The translations under genes were made by a program, and so were the position numbers. The notes below the pieces were generated by a model. It was not told the origin of the DNA. It did not search any database and was given only the letters and a program-made list of their open reading frames with translations. Shown one piece after another: positions 8,071 to 16,105 of a stretch of DNA of 60,948 nucleotides (the first letter of the stretch is position 1; the number at the start of each line of letters is the position of its first letter). Source of the DNA: an uncultured Eubacteriales bacterium (GTDB lineage: Bacteria > Bacillota > Clostridia > Oscillospirales > Acutalibacteraceae); the NCBI GenBank assembly GCA_934561055.1, contig CAKTFN010000011.1, positions 1-60,948 on the forward strand, in the 5' to 3' direction.

Positions 8071-8780
8071 TTATTCTTCCGGCAATTGACCTCGTTCAAA
8101 AAAAAGCCGTTCGCCTTTTCAAAGGCGATTATGAAAAAATGACGGTTTACAGCGACTCCCCTCTCGAAGTTGCAAAAGACTTTGAAAAATGCAAAGCCGA
8201 ATATATTCACATTGTTGACCTTGAAGGCGCAAAGAGCGGTGAAACACCGAACCTTGACGTCGTTTCACTCATTGCGAAAGAGACAAACCTTTTCGTTGAA
8301 GTCGGCGGAGGAATCAGAAACCTTGAAACCGTCAAGAAGTACTTTTCAAACGGCGTGAGCCGAGTCATCCTCGGAACGGCCGCAGTTTGCGACGAAAACT
8401 TTCTCAAAGAAGCGGTGAAACTTTACGGCGAAAAAATCGCAGTCGGCGCAGACGTGAAGGACGGTGCAATCGCAATCAAAGGCTGGCTTGAAAAATCGCA
8501 GTATACGCTTGATGACTTTTTCAAAAAGATGCAGGACATCGGCGTAAAAAACATCATTTGCACCGACATTTCGAGAGACGGCGCAATGAAGGGAACGAAC
8601 AGAGAACTTTACAAAGAACTTTCAAAAAAATATTCGCTTGCCATCACTGCTTCCGGTGGCATTTCAGACATTTCCGACGTTAAGGCGCTTCGCGAAATGA
8701 ATCTTTACGGTGCAATAATCGGAAAGGCGTATTACACAAAAGCAATTGATCTCAAAGAAGCAATCGAGGTGGCAAAATGA
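8067..8780 (+). CDS. hisA: ProFAR isomerase
   Basis: A 237-aa TIM-barrel sugar isomerase that opens the ribose of ProFAR to PRFAR. Active-site features are the first-strand aspartate in PAIDLVQKKAVRLFKG and the second aspartate in TDISRDGAMKGTN, with phosphate-binding glycines in VEVGGGIRN and TASGGISD. The length and single barrel fit a dedicated HisA rather than a bifunctional PriA. It overlaps both neighbours by 4 nt in the his operon. Confidence 0.97.
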   Translation: MIILPAIDLVQKKAVRLFKGDYEKMTVYSDSPLEVAKDFEKCKAEYIHIVDLEGAKSGETPNLDVVSLIAKETNLFVEVGGGIRNLETVKKYFSNGVSRVILGTAAVCDENFLKEAVKLYGEKIAVGADVKDGAIAIKGWLEKSQYTLDDFFKKMQDIGVKNIICTDISRDGAMKGTNRELYKELSKKYSLAITASGGISDISDVKALREMNLYGAIIGKAYYTKAIDLKEAIEVAK

Positions 8781-9535
8781 TTACAAAAAGAATTATCCCC
8801 TGCCTTGACGTCAAAAACGGTAGAGTTGTCAAAGGGGTCAATTTCAAAGGACTTTCCGACGTCTCCTCTCCGACCGAACTTGCAAAATATTACAGCGACA
8901 ACGGGGCGGACGAACTTGTTTTTTATGACATCACCGCTTCTTTTGAAGAACGAAAACTTTTTACGGATATTCTCAAAGAAGTCGCAAAACAGATTTTCAT
9001 TCCGCTCACCGTCGGCGGAGGAATCAACACGATTGAAGATTTTGACCGCGTTCTCAAATGCGGTGCAGACAAAGTCAGCGTGAACTCCGGCGCAATCAAA
9101 AATCCGGACCTCATCCGTGAAGCTGCCGAAAAATACGGCAATCAGTGCGTTGTCATTTCGGCCGACATCAAAAGAAAAGACGGCGAATTCAGAGTTTTCT
9201 CAAAAGGCGGCCGTGAGGACACCGGAATTGAGGCAATCGGTTGGATCAAAAAGTGCGTTGAAAACGGTGCCGGCGAAGTTGTTGTCAATTCGATTGACAC
9301 GGACGGGGTCAAAAACGGCTTTGACATTGAGATGCTCAAAGCGGTCTGCGAAGCGGTAAACGTTCCCGTCATTGCCTCGGGCGGAGCCGGAAGTACGAAA
9401 GATTTTATTGATCTTTTCAAAGAGATTCCTGACATCAGCGCGGGACTTGCGGCTTCGGTTTTCCACTTCGGAGAAATTGAGATTTCCGATTTAAAGAAGG
9501 AACTTGCGAAAAATAACATTATTGTGAGGGTTTGA
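8777..9535 (+). CDS. hisF: Imidazole glycerol phosphate synthase, cyclase subunit
   Basis: The barrel partner of HisH: it uses ammonia from HisH to convert PRFAR into imidazole glycerol phosphate and AICAR. The 252-aa protein shows the catalytic aspartates in IPCLDVKNGRVVKG (about residue 11) and NSIDTDGVKNGFD (about residue 175), plus LTVGGGIN and VIASGGAGS phosphate-binding loops. It overlaps hisA by 4 nt and ends 1 nt before hisIE. Confidence 0.97.
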   Translation: MITKRIIPCLDVKNGRVVKGVNFKGLSDVSSPTELAKYYSDNGADELVFYDITASFEERKLFTDILKEVAKQIFIPLTVGGGINTIEDFDRVLKCGADKVSVNSGAIKNPDLIREAAEKYGNQCVVISADIKRKDGEFRVFSKGGREDTGIEAIGWIKKCVENGAGEVVVNSIDTDGVKNGFDIEMLKAVCEAVNVPVIASGGAGSTKDFIDLFKEIPDISAGLAASVFHFGEIEISDLKKELAKNNIIVRV

Positions 9536-9536
9536 A

Positions 9537-10184
9537 ATGTTGGACATAAATGAACTTAAATTTGACGAAAAGGGACTAATTCCGGCGGTTGTTGTTGACG
9601 CTTTTTCAAAAAAGGTTCTCACCGTCGCTTATATGAACAAAGAGAGCCTCAAGATTTCAATGGAAAAGGGACTCACCTGCTTTTTCAGCCGTTCAAGGCA
9701 GAAACTTTGGCTCAAAGGCGAAACGAGCGGAAACTTTCAGCACATTGTGAGCATCACCGCAGACTGCGACAACGACGCACTCGTTGTTACGGTTGAAAAG
9801 GACGGTCCCGCCTGCCACACGGGAAGCGATTCATGCTTCACAAAGCCGGTTTTTCAAAGCGAAGAACTCCATGAATTCAGCCTTCAAGGTCTTTACGAGC
9901 TCCTTGAGGAAAGAAAAAAAGACAAGCCGGAAGGTTCATACACGACTTATCTTTTTGAAAAAGGAATTGACAAAATCCTTAAAAAGGTCGGCGAAGAGTC
10001 AACCGAGGTCATCATCGCCGCAAAAGCAGACGACAAAAGAGAAACGATTTACGAACTCGGCGACCTTGCCTATCACGCAATGGTTCTCATGGTTCAAATG
10101 GGAATCAACGTTGAGGACGTTATAAAAGAACTTGCCTCAAGGCACGTTATCGACCACAAGGTTAAACAGGAAAAAATGACATAA
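9537..10184 (+). CDS. hisIE: Bifunctional PR-AMP cyclohydrolase / PR-ATP pyrophosphatase
   Basis: A 215-aa fusion of HisI (about residues 1-105) and HisE (about 115-210), which open and dephosphorylate the first pathway intermediate. The HisI half shows AYMNKESL, FFSRSRQKLW and the zinc cysteines in DGPACHTGSDSCF; the HisE half shows KVGEESTEVIIAAK and the acidic helices of MazG-like pyrophosphatases. It is last in the operon and is followed 5 nt later by a strong bidirectional terminator. No histidinol-phosphatase gene follows. Confidence 0.97.
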   Translation: MLDINELKFDEKGLIPAVVVDAFSKKVLTVAYMNKESLKISMEKGLTCFFSRSRQKLWLKGETSGNFQHIVSITADCDNDALVVTVEKDGPACHTGSDSCFTKPVFQSEELHEFSLQGLYELLEERKKDKPEGSYTTYLFEKGIDKILKKVGEESTEVIIAAKADDKRETIYELGDLAYHAMVLMVQMGINVEDVIKELASRHVIDHKVKQEKMT

Positions 10185-10189
10185 AAAAC

Positions 10190-10231
10190 GGGCTGCGACG
10201 AAACTTTCAACCGTCGCAGCCCAAACTTTTT
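10190..10231. terminator. Bidirectional terminator between hisIE and prs
   Basis: An 11-bp perfect stem (arms 10190-10200 and 10212-10222, GGGCTGCGACG) has a T-run on both sides, on the plus strand at 10226-10231 and on the minus strand over 10184-10189. It should stop both the his operon and the convergent PRPP synthetase transcript. Confidence 0.93.
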
Positions 10232-10234
10232 TAA

Positions 10235-11434
10235 TTATTTGAGGTTATATTTTTTCATGTAATCATTGATTTTCTGAACGGGATCAAGGAAAACGCTTAC
10301 GGATTCGTCATGGTTAAGGGTGTCAATAATGAAAGCGCAATACTTTGACATATCAACCATTCCGTGCCACTCTCTTTTGATGAGTTCATCGGGAGTATAA
10401 ATAAGATTGGTTGTGAAAATCTTGTTGAAAAGACCTTCCTTATATGCTTCGTCAAAACGTTCAAGGCCGGAAGTGAAAAGACCGAAGGTTGAGAAAACGA
10501 AAATTCTCTTTGCCTTGAGTCCTTTGAGCTGACGGCAAACGTCAATCATGCTGTCACCGCTTGAAATCATATCGTCAACAACGATTACATCTTTTCCTTC
10601 AACGTTGTCTCCGAGAAATTCGTGAGCAAGAATCGGGTTGCGGCCGTTGACGACTTTTGAATAGTCACGACGCTTATAGAACATTCCGAGTTCGATTCCG
10701 AGAACCTGAGAATAATATACGCAACGGCTCATTCCGCCTTCGTCGGGTGAAATCATCATTGTTTTTTCCGGAAGGAACTTGATGTCGTTATTAACGCTCT
10801 TTGCAAGAGCCTTAATCATCTGATAAGTCGGTGAAACGCTTTCAAAGCTGATTCTGATTGCGTTTTGAACTCTCGGGTCGTGAGCGTCGAAAGTGATTAC
10901 GTTTGAAACGCCCATACTTTCAAGCTCCTGCAAAGCAAGAGCGCAGTCAAGCGATTCTCTTGCGGAACGCTTATGTTGCCTTCCTTCATAAAGCATCGGC
11001 ATAATTACGGTGATTCTTCTTGCTTTTCCCGCGCAAGCGGAGATGATTCTCTTGAGGTCGGCAAAATGATCGTCCGGACTCATGGGAATGTTGAGGGGCT
11101 TTCCGTCGGCGTCCTTGATGTCATACATCGGATAAGTTACGCTGTAATTAAAGCAGTCGGCAATAATAAAAAGGTCATATCCTCTGACTGTTTCACAAAC
11201 AACGCCTTTTCCCTCGCCGGTTGAAAAACGGGGAAGTGAAACATCAATGAGATATGAATCCTTCTGATAGCCCTCGAAATGGATTGAATTTTTGTGTTCG
11301 TATTTGAGATCCTTGCGGCAACCAACAATATAATCATTGATCTTCTGAGCAAGAGCCTCACTGCCTCTTAAAGCAATAATGCCAAGACGACCCTGCGGAA
11401 CGCTGGTGACTTCTTCTCTGTTCAAAGCTGACAT
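10235..11434 (-). CDS. prs: Ribose-phosphate pyrophosphokinase (PRPP synthetase)
   Basis: Makes PRPP from ribose 5-phosphate and ATP for nucleotide, histidine and tryptophan synthesis. The 399-aa form is longer than the roughly 315-aa class-I enzyme and matches a long clostridial type. The PRPP-binding motif VIVVDDMISSGDSM is near residue 300, and TFDAHDPRVQNAI contains the usual catalytic histidine region. I chose ATG 11434 because AGGGGG lies 10 nt upstream; an in-frame start at 11521 would overlap the predicted promoter and add a 29-residue extension. Convergent with the his operon, which consumes its product. Confidence 0.9.
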   Translation of the reverse strand: MSALNREEVTSVPQGRLGIIALRGSEALAQKINDYIVGCRKDLKYEHKNSIHFEGYQKDSYLIDVSLPRFSTGEGKGVVCETVRGYDLFIIADCFNYSVTYPMYDIKDADGKPLNIPMSPDDHFADLKRIISACAGKARRITVIMPMLYEGRQHKRSARESLDCALALQELESMGVSNVITFDAHDPRVQNAIRISFESVSPTYQMIKALAKSVNNDIKFLPEKTMMISPDEGGMSRCVYYSQVLGIELGMFYKRRDYSKVVNGRNPILAHEFLGDNVEGKDVIVVDDMISSGDSMIDVCRQLKGLKAKRIFVFSTFGLFTSGLERFDEAYKEGLFNKIFTTNLIYTPDELIKREWHGMVDMSKYCAFIIDTLNHDESVSVFLDPVQKINDYMKKYNLK

Positions 11435-11529
11435 TTGAAAAATACCCCCTGAAAAAACTCTCTGCGGAATTGAAAATTCCTTTGTTTTAAAAAAACGAGC
11501 GAAAATCCGCTTCGTTAACATACAAATTC

Positions 11530-11558
11530 ATTGTACTGTTTTATTCGGATATTGGCAA
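11530..11558 (-). promoter_or_regulatory. Sigma-A promoter of prs
   Basis: TTGCCA at 11553-11558 and TACAAT at 11530-11535, read on the minus strand with a 17-bp spacer. A small GGAATT-TTC-AATTCC hairpin lies in the leader before the ribosome binding site. Confidence 0.7.
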
Positions 11559-11734
11559 TACATAAGTCGAAAGTTGTCGCTAAAAATAAAATTACATATA
11601 GGAATTTAATTAGTACAATCTGACAGGCGCAATTATTTTAAAAGACAAATGGCGATTAACGCTGTGCTTTCGGAAAGTTCACCGAACACAGAATAAAGTG
11701 GCTCGCCTCTTTTGCCGAAGGCTGCCAAGAAAAC

Positions 11735-11766
11735 CGCCGTAACAAACTCTGCGGTTCATTACGGCG
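11735..11766 (-). terminator. Terminator-like hairpin after ACT-domain gene
   Basis: CGCCGTAA (11735-11742) pairs with TTACGGCG (11759-11766), 7 nt past the ACT gene stop, and is followed on the minus strand by GTTTTCTT. A second pairing (ACCGC/GCGGT) competes inside. The U-tract is imperfect. Confidence 0.6.
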
Positions 11767-11773
11767 ATTTTGA

Positions 11774-12211
11774 TTATTTCATCATACTGTGAAAGCCGTC
11801 TTCGTCAAGAAGAACAATTCCGGCATCTTTGAGAACCTTCGTTGCGCTTTCATTGTCGTTAACCCTGAGAATGACATACGCTTTCTTTGTGTCACGGGAA
11901 ATGAAAGCATACATATACTCAACGTCGATGTGAGCGTCTGCAAGAATTCTCATCGGCTTTGAAAATCCGCCGGGAACGTCATCGATTCCGACCGCAATTA
12001 CATTCGTCACCGAAACGGTGAAACCGGCCTTTTTGAGAACCTTTTCCGTTTCGTGCGGCTTGTCAACGATGAGGCGGAGAATTCCAAAATCGGTCGTGTC
12101 CGCAATCGAAAGGGCACGGATGTCAACGCCGGCTTTTGCGATTGTTTCGGTAATTTCGGCAAGTCTTCCTTCTTTGTTTTCAACGAAAACTGAAATCTGT
12201 TTGATAAGCAT
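11774..12211 (-). CDS. Tandem ACT-domain protein
   Basis: A 145-aa protein made of two ACT domains (about 1-70 and 71-145), small modules that bind amino acids and control enzymes or transcription. The first begins IKQISVFVENKEGRLAEITE and the second contains MRILADAHIDVEYMYAF, both characteristic. It has no catalytic domain. It lies 33 bp downstream of the phenylacetate-CoA ligase gene on the same strand; stand-alone ACT proteins are often encoded beside this ligase and IorAB in Clostridia, so it probably senses an aromatic amino acid. That ligand is inferred from context only. Confidence 0.9.
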   Translation of the reverse strand: MLIKQISVFVENKEGRLAEITETIAKAGVDIRALSIADTTDFGILRLIVDKPHETEKVLKKAGFTVSVTNVIAVGIDDVPGGFSKPMRILADAHIDVEYMYAFISRDTKKAYVILRVNDNESATKVLKDAGIVLLDEDGFHSMMK

Positions 12212-12244
12212 CTTCTCTTTCTCCTTTTTTCTATAGTATTTTTA

Positions 12245-13552
12245 TCAGAACGTAACTTCCGTTCTCTTATCAATAACTCTTTTTGCTTTTCCTTCCGAGC
12301 GTGCAAGGCTGCCCGGCTCAAGGAGCCTGACTTTTGCGTGGATGTTAAGCGTTGACTGAAGTGCGCCTTCAATATGCTTTTCGGTGGCTTCAAGTCCTTT
12401 AACGGTATCGGAGAACATTTCCGGAAGCATTTCAACCTGAACTTCCATCGTGTCAAGATTGTTCTTTCTGTCAACGATGATGAGATAGTTTGCCGTAAGT
12501 CCAAGCTTAAGAAGGACGTGTTCAACTTGCGACGGGAAAACGTTGACGCCGCGGATGATGAGCATATCGTCACTTCTTCCCTTCGGCTTGCTCATTCTTA
12601 CGGTTGTTCTTCCGCAAGCACACTTTTCGTGTGTGATTGAAGCAATGTCACGGGTTCTGTATCTGATGAGCGGAAGCGCTTCCTTTCCGATGCAGGTGAA
12701 AACAAGTTCGCCGTATTCACCGTCCGGAAGAACTTCAAGCGTTTCGGGATCGATAACTTCGGGATAGAAATAATCTTCGCAAACATGAAGGCCGTTCTGA
12801 CATTCGCAGTTATACGCAACACCCGGTCCGGCAATTTCGGAAAGACCGTAAATATCGTAAGCCTTGATGTCAAGAAGTTTTTCAATCTCTTTTCTCATGT
12901 TGTCCGTCCACGGTTCGGCACCGAAAATTCCCGCACGAACCTTGAGGGTTTTCGGGTCAATTCCCATGTCACGGACGGTTTCGCCGATGAACATTGCATA
13001 AGACGGAGTGCAGCAAATGATGTCCGAGCCAAAGTCCTGAAGAATTTGAACCTGTCTTTTCGTATTGCCCGATGAAACGGGAATTGTTGTTGCGCCCATA
13101 TATTCGGCACCGTAATGAATTCCGAGGCCGCCGGTGAAAAGGCCGTAACCGTAAGAAACGTGAATTTTGTCGTTTTTCGTTCCGCCTGCGGCAGTGATTG
13201 CTCTTGCCGCACCGTCCGACCAAGCTTCGATGTCATTTTTGGTATAGCCGACAACGGTCTGCTTTCCGGTTGTTCCCGAAGAGGCATGAATTCTTGCAAG
13301 TTTATCCTCTTTGACAGCAAAAAGACCAAACGGATAGTTGTCGCGAAGATCCTGCTTCACGGTAAAGGGAAGCTTAACAATGTCGTCAATTGAGTGAATG
13401 TCTTCGGGTGCAACGCCGTGATCGTCCAAAAGTTTTTTATAAAAAGGAACGTTGTCATAGGCATTTTTGACCATTTTTATGAGTCTTGCTGATTGAAGAG
13501 CACGAAGATAATCTCTTGATGCACATTCAATTTCGGGCTTGAAAATTCCCAT
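12245..13552 (-). CDS. paaK: Phenylacetate--CoA ligase (first copy)
   Basis: An adenylate-forming enzyme of the PaaK family, which links phenylacetate or a related aryl acid to CoA through an acyl-AMP. The 435-aa protein has the ATP/AMP-binding signature HASSGTTGKQTVVGYT at about residues 89-104, the YGLSEIAGPG motif near 237, and GVNVFPSQVEHVLL near 335 at the start of the mobile C-terminal domain. Beside IorAB it can be predicted to interconvert aryl-acetate and aryl-acetyl-CoA; run in reverse it would make ATP. It is about 160 bp downstream of iorB and 33 bp upstream of the ACT gene. A second copy heads the operon; their substrate difference is unknown. Confidence 0.93.
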   Translation of the reverse strand: MGIFKPEIECASRDYLRALQSARLIKMVKNAYDNVPFYKKLLDDHGVAPEDIHSIDDIVKLPFTVKQDLRDNYPFGLFAVKEDKLARIHASSGTTGKQTVVGYTKNDIEAWSDGAARAITAAGGTKNDKIHVSYGYGLFTGGLGIHYGAEYMGATTIPVSSGNTKRQVQILQDFGSDIICCTPSYAMFIGETVRDMGIDPKTLKVRAGIFGAEPWTDNMRKEIEKLLDIKAYDIYGLSEIAGPGVAYNCECQNGLHVCEDYFYPEVIDPETLEVLPDGEYGELVFTCIGKEALPLIRYRTRDIASITHEKCACGRTTVRMSKPKGRSDDMLIIRGVNVFPSQVEHVLLKLGLTANYLIIVDRKNNLDTMEVQVEMLPEMFSDTVKGLEATEKHIEGALQSTLNIHAKVRLLEPGSLARSEGKAKRVIDKRTEVTF

Positions 13553-13582
13553 AGTTTTTACACTCCTTGAAAAAAATTGCTG

Positions 13583-13601
13583 TTAAATATCTGTTGTTTG
13601 A
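13583..13601. repeat. 19-bp intergenic repeat, copy 1
   Basis: TTAAATATCTGTTGTTTGA in the gap just before paaK copy 1. The same sequence with one change (TTAAATATCTGTTGTCTGA) lies before iorA at 16075-16093. A weaker match (AAATGTCTGTTGTCT) precedes holA at about 23812. Confidence 0.65.
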
Positions 13602-13712
13602 AACAAGAAGCATGAGACACAAGGTTTTAAAAGTAACTTTATGTCGCAGGTGCCTCGCAAAACGTCAATGCGAAATTATCCTTAAACGGCTTCATTTTCG
13701 CACCAAGACGAA

Positions 13713-14288
13713 TCACTCCGTTTCGTATCCGTAATCAAACGCTTTGAGGTTTGCTTCAACGGTTTTCGGCGGAACGGAAGTTTTTACGATTTCGGAAAAG
13801 CTTTCCTTTTCGATTCCGAGGAAGCGTACCGCCGCTCCGAGCAAAACAACGTTTGCACTTTTTGCGCTTCCGGCTTTGAGAGCAAGGCCGAGAGCGTCAA
13901 CCGGAACAACCTTGATTTCGTTTTCTTTGAGCTTTTCGATAACGCCGTCAGGATACTTCGCCTTTCCCATAATTACGGGCATCGGGTCGATCTTCTGAGT
14001 ACCCGTGATGAGGACGCCGCCTTTTTTGATATACGGCAGCCATCTTGCCGATTCAAGCTGTTCAAAGGAAAGAATGACGTCCGCTTCGCCCTTTTCGATT
14101 ACCGAGGAGAAAACTTTGTCGCCGTAGCGTACATAAGTCACAACGCTTCCGCCGCGCTGGCTCATTCCGTGAACCTCGCTGACTTTTACATCGTATCCTT
14201 TTTCGGTGAAATATTTACCCATGAGTTTTGAGGCAAGGAGAGTTCCCTGTCCGCCGACTCCGACGATAAGAATGTTTTTTGTTTCCAT
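13713..14288 (-). CDS. iorB: Indolepyruvate:ferredoxin oxidoreductase, beta subunit
   Basis: IorB is the gamma-domain subunit of the aryl-pyruvate oxidoreductase; with IorA it oxidises indolepyruvate or phenylpyruvate with CoA to aryl-acetyl-CoA, CO2 and reduced ferredoxin. The 191-aa product shows the family's N-terminal ILIVGVGGQGTLLASKLM and EVHGMSQRGGSVVTYVRYG motif around residues 38-57. Its ATG overlaps the iorA stop by one base (TAATG), so the two subunits are translationally coupled, which suits a stoichiometric complex. A gap of 160 bp separates it from paaK copy 1. Confidence 0.95.
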   Translation of the reverse strand: METKNILIVGVGGQGTLLASKLMGKYFTEKGYDVKVSEVHGMSQRGGSVVTYVRYGDKVFSSVIEKGEADVILSFEQLESARWLPYIKKGGVLITGTQKIDPMPVIMGKAKYPDGVIEKLKENEIKVVPVDALGLALKAGSAKSANVVLLGAAVRFLGIEKESFSEIVKTSVPPKTVEANLKAFDYGYETE

Positions 14289-16057
14289 TATTCCTCTCCC
14301 CCTTTCTCAATTGCGCCGAGTTTGCAGGCCGCTGTGCAAACGCCGCAACCTACGCACTGATTTTCGTCAATAAGCGCTTTGTTCTTTCCGTCGACAACCG
14401 CATGGGAAAGTGCCGGACAACCGACCGAAAGGCAGGCTTTGCAGCCGACGCACTTTTCAAGATTGACTTTAAGCGGCTTTTCGTGCTTTACGGTTTTAAG
14501 AAGAGCACACGGGCGACGGGAGATAACGAGCGACGGCTCTTTTTTTGCAAGTTCTTCTTCGATTACTGCTTTTGTTGTTTTAACGTCAAACGGATCGACA
14601 ACCCGGACGGAATCTATTCCGATTGCGTGTGCGAGTGCTTCAAGGTTAACGGCAACGGTCGGGTCGTTTCTGATTGTGAGACCGTTCGCCGGATTGTTCT
14701 GATGGCCGGTCATGCCGGTGATTGAGTTATCAAGAACGATTACGGTTGAAATTCCTTTGTTATATGCAATGTCAATAAGTCCGGTGATTCCCGAATGAAT
14801 GAACGTTGAATCGCCGATTACGGCAACGCTCTTTGCTGCCTGGGCTTCACCCCTTGCGGTATTGAAACCGTGAAGTGCGCTGACCGATGCACCCATGCAG
14901 ACACAGCTATCCATCATTGAAAGCGGAGCCTGAGCACCGAGAGTATAGCAACCGATGTCGCCGCTGACATAAAGCTTGAGTCCCTTAAGGGCGTAATAAA
15001 GTCCTCTGTGCGGACAGCCGGCGCAAAGCACCGGAGGACGGGGAGGAATTTCGTCCGGGAAGGAAAGAACATCCGCCTCTTCACCAAGAAGAGCTTTTTT
15101 AACGGTTGCTTGAGAAAATTCGCCGAGGCGCGAGAAAATGCTCTTGCCTTCGACTTCAACGCCGATTGTTTTGCAATGGGTTTCAATAATCGGGTCAAGT
15201 TCTTCGATTACGACAACACGGTCAACGTTCTTTGCAAATTCTTTGATAAGCTTCACGGGGAGCGGATTGACCATTCCGAGCTTTAAAAAGCTTGCTTTTT
15301 CGCCGAGTGCTTCACGCGCATAGGTATATGTTGTGCCGGCGGCGATTACGCCGAGCTTTTTGTCAAAATATTCGACAGTGTTTACGCCGAGCTTTACCGC
15401 TTCGGTGTCCGCCCATTCGGTGAGGGCGGCGGTGCGGTTTTCGACTCTGACGTGCGCACCCTTTGCCATTGCCGGCATCATGACATTTTTCATGACGTCT
15501 TTTTTATATTCTTTGAGTTCTCTTTCCTCACGCGGAGAAAGCGTGACAAGCGAACGGGAGTGCGAAACCCTTGTTGAAAGTCTGAGCAAAAACGGAGAAT
15601 CGAACTTTTCCGAAAGTTCATACGCAAGTTTTGCAAAATTGAGACATTCACTGCTGTCGGAAGGCTCAAGCATCGGCGTTTTTGAAGCGATTGCGTGGTG
15701 ACGCGAATCCTGCTCGTTTTGAGAAGAATGCATTCCGGGATCGTCTGCAACGGCACAGACCATTCCTCCGTTTACACCGATGTAAGAAGCGGTATAAAGC
15801 GGATCGGCGGCAACGTTGAGGCCGACGTGTTTCATTGCGCAAAAGCTTCTTGCTCCGCCGAGCGACGCACCGAAAGCCGCTTCAAAGGCGACCTTTTCGT
15901 TCGGCGCCCATTCGCAGTACATTTCGTCATACTTAGCCGCAGCTTCGGTAATTTCCGTGCTGGGCGTTCCGGGATAGGCGGAAACAAAATTTACTCCGGC
16001 TTCAAAAAGACCGCGGGCAACTGCTTCGTTTCCGAGTAGAAGAGTTTTCTTGTCCAT
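14288..16057 (-). CDS. iorA: Indolepyruvate:ferredoxin oxidoreductase, alpha subunit
   Basis: The large TPP- and iron-sulfur-containing subunit of IOR (589 aa). The N-terminal pyrimidine-binding region has SAYPGTPSTEI; the TPP-phosphate region has AGCPHRGLYYAL and the GDIGCYTLG...CVCMGASVS segment; GDSTFIHSGITGL precedes the Mg-binding part. The C-terminus (about residues 530-585) holds two ferredoxin-like clusters: CVGCKACLSVGCP, with the unusual CX2CX2CX4C spacing known in IOR, and the ordinary CVGCGVCTAACK. It sits between the second PaaK gene upstream and iorB downstream. The enzyme is oxygen-sensitive and indicates anaerobic amino-acid metabolism. Confidence 0.96.
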   Translation of the reverse strand: MDKKTLLLGNEAVARGLFEAGVNFVSAYPGTPSTEITEAAAKYDEMYCEWAPNEKVAFEAAFGASLGGARSFCAMKHVGLNVAADPLYTASYIGVNGGMVCAVADDPGMHSSQNEQDSRHHAIASKTPMLEPSDSSECLNFAKLAYELSEKFDSPFLLRLSTRVSHSRSLVTLSPREERELKEYKKDVMKNVMMPAMAKGAHVRVENRTAALTEWADTEAVKLGVNTVEYFDKKLGVIAAGTTYTYAREALGEKASFLKLGMVNPLPVKLIKEFAKNVDRVVVIEELDPIIETHCKTIGVEVEGKSIFSRLGEFSQATVKKALLGEEADVLSFPDEIPPRPPVLCAGCPHRGLYYALKGLKLYVSGDIGCYTLGAQAPLSMMDSCVCMGASVSALHGFNTARGEAQAAKSVAVIGDSTFIHSGITGLIDIAYNKGISTVIVLDNSITGMTGHQNNPANGLTIRNDPTVAVNLEALAHAIGIDSVRVVDPFDVKTTKAVIEEELAKKEPSLVISRRPCALLKTVKHEKPLKVNLEKCVGCKACLSVGCPALSHAVVDGKNKALIDENQCVGCGVCTAACKLGAIEKGGEE

Positions 16058-16074
16058 TTGTTTTAACCTCTTTT

Positions 16075-16093
16075 TTAAATATCTGTTGTCTGA
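16075..16093. repeat. 19-bp intergenic repeat, copy 2
   Basis: TTAAATATCTGTTGTCTGA between paaK copy 2 and iorA, 18 of 19 bases identical to the copy before paaK copy 1 at 13583-13601. Shared intergenic sequence within one operon hints at a processing or regulatory element, or at duplication. Confidence 0.65.
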
Positions 16094-16105
16094 TTGTCTT
16101 TTATT

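Larger units (their letters stand above)
11435..11773. other. Intergenic region with prs promoter and an upstream terminator
   Basis: No gene is seen. On the minus strand TTGCCA (11553-11558), a 17-bp spacer and TACAAT (11530-11535) form a good sigma-A promoter for prs, giving a leader of about 90 nt. The rest holds the terminator of the ACT-domain gene at 11735-11766. Confidence 0.7.

Noticed and set aside
11435..11773. RNA gene between prs and the ACT gene
   Set aside because: The sequence is explained by the prs promoter and a terminator; no tRNA-like or other known RNA fold could be recognised.
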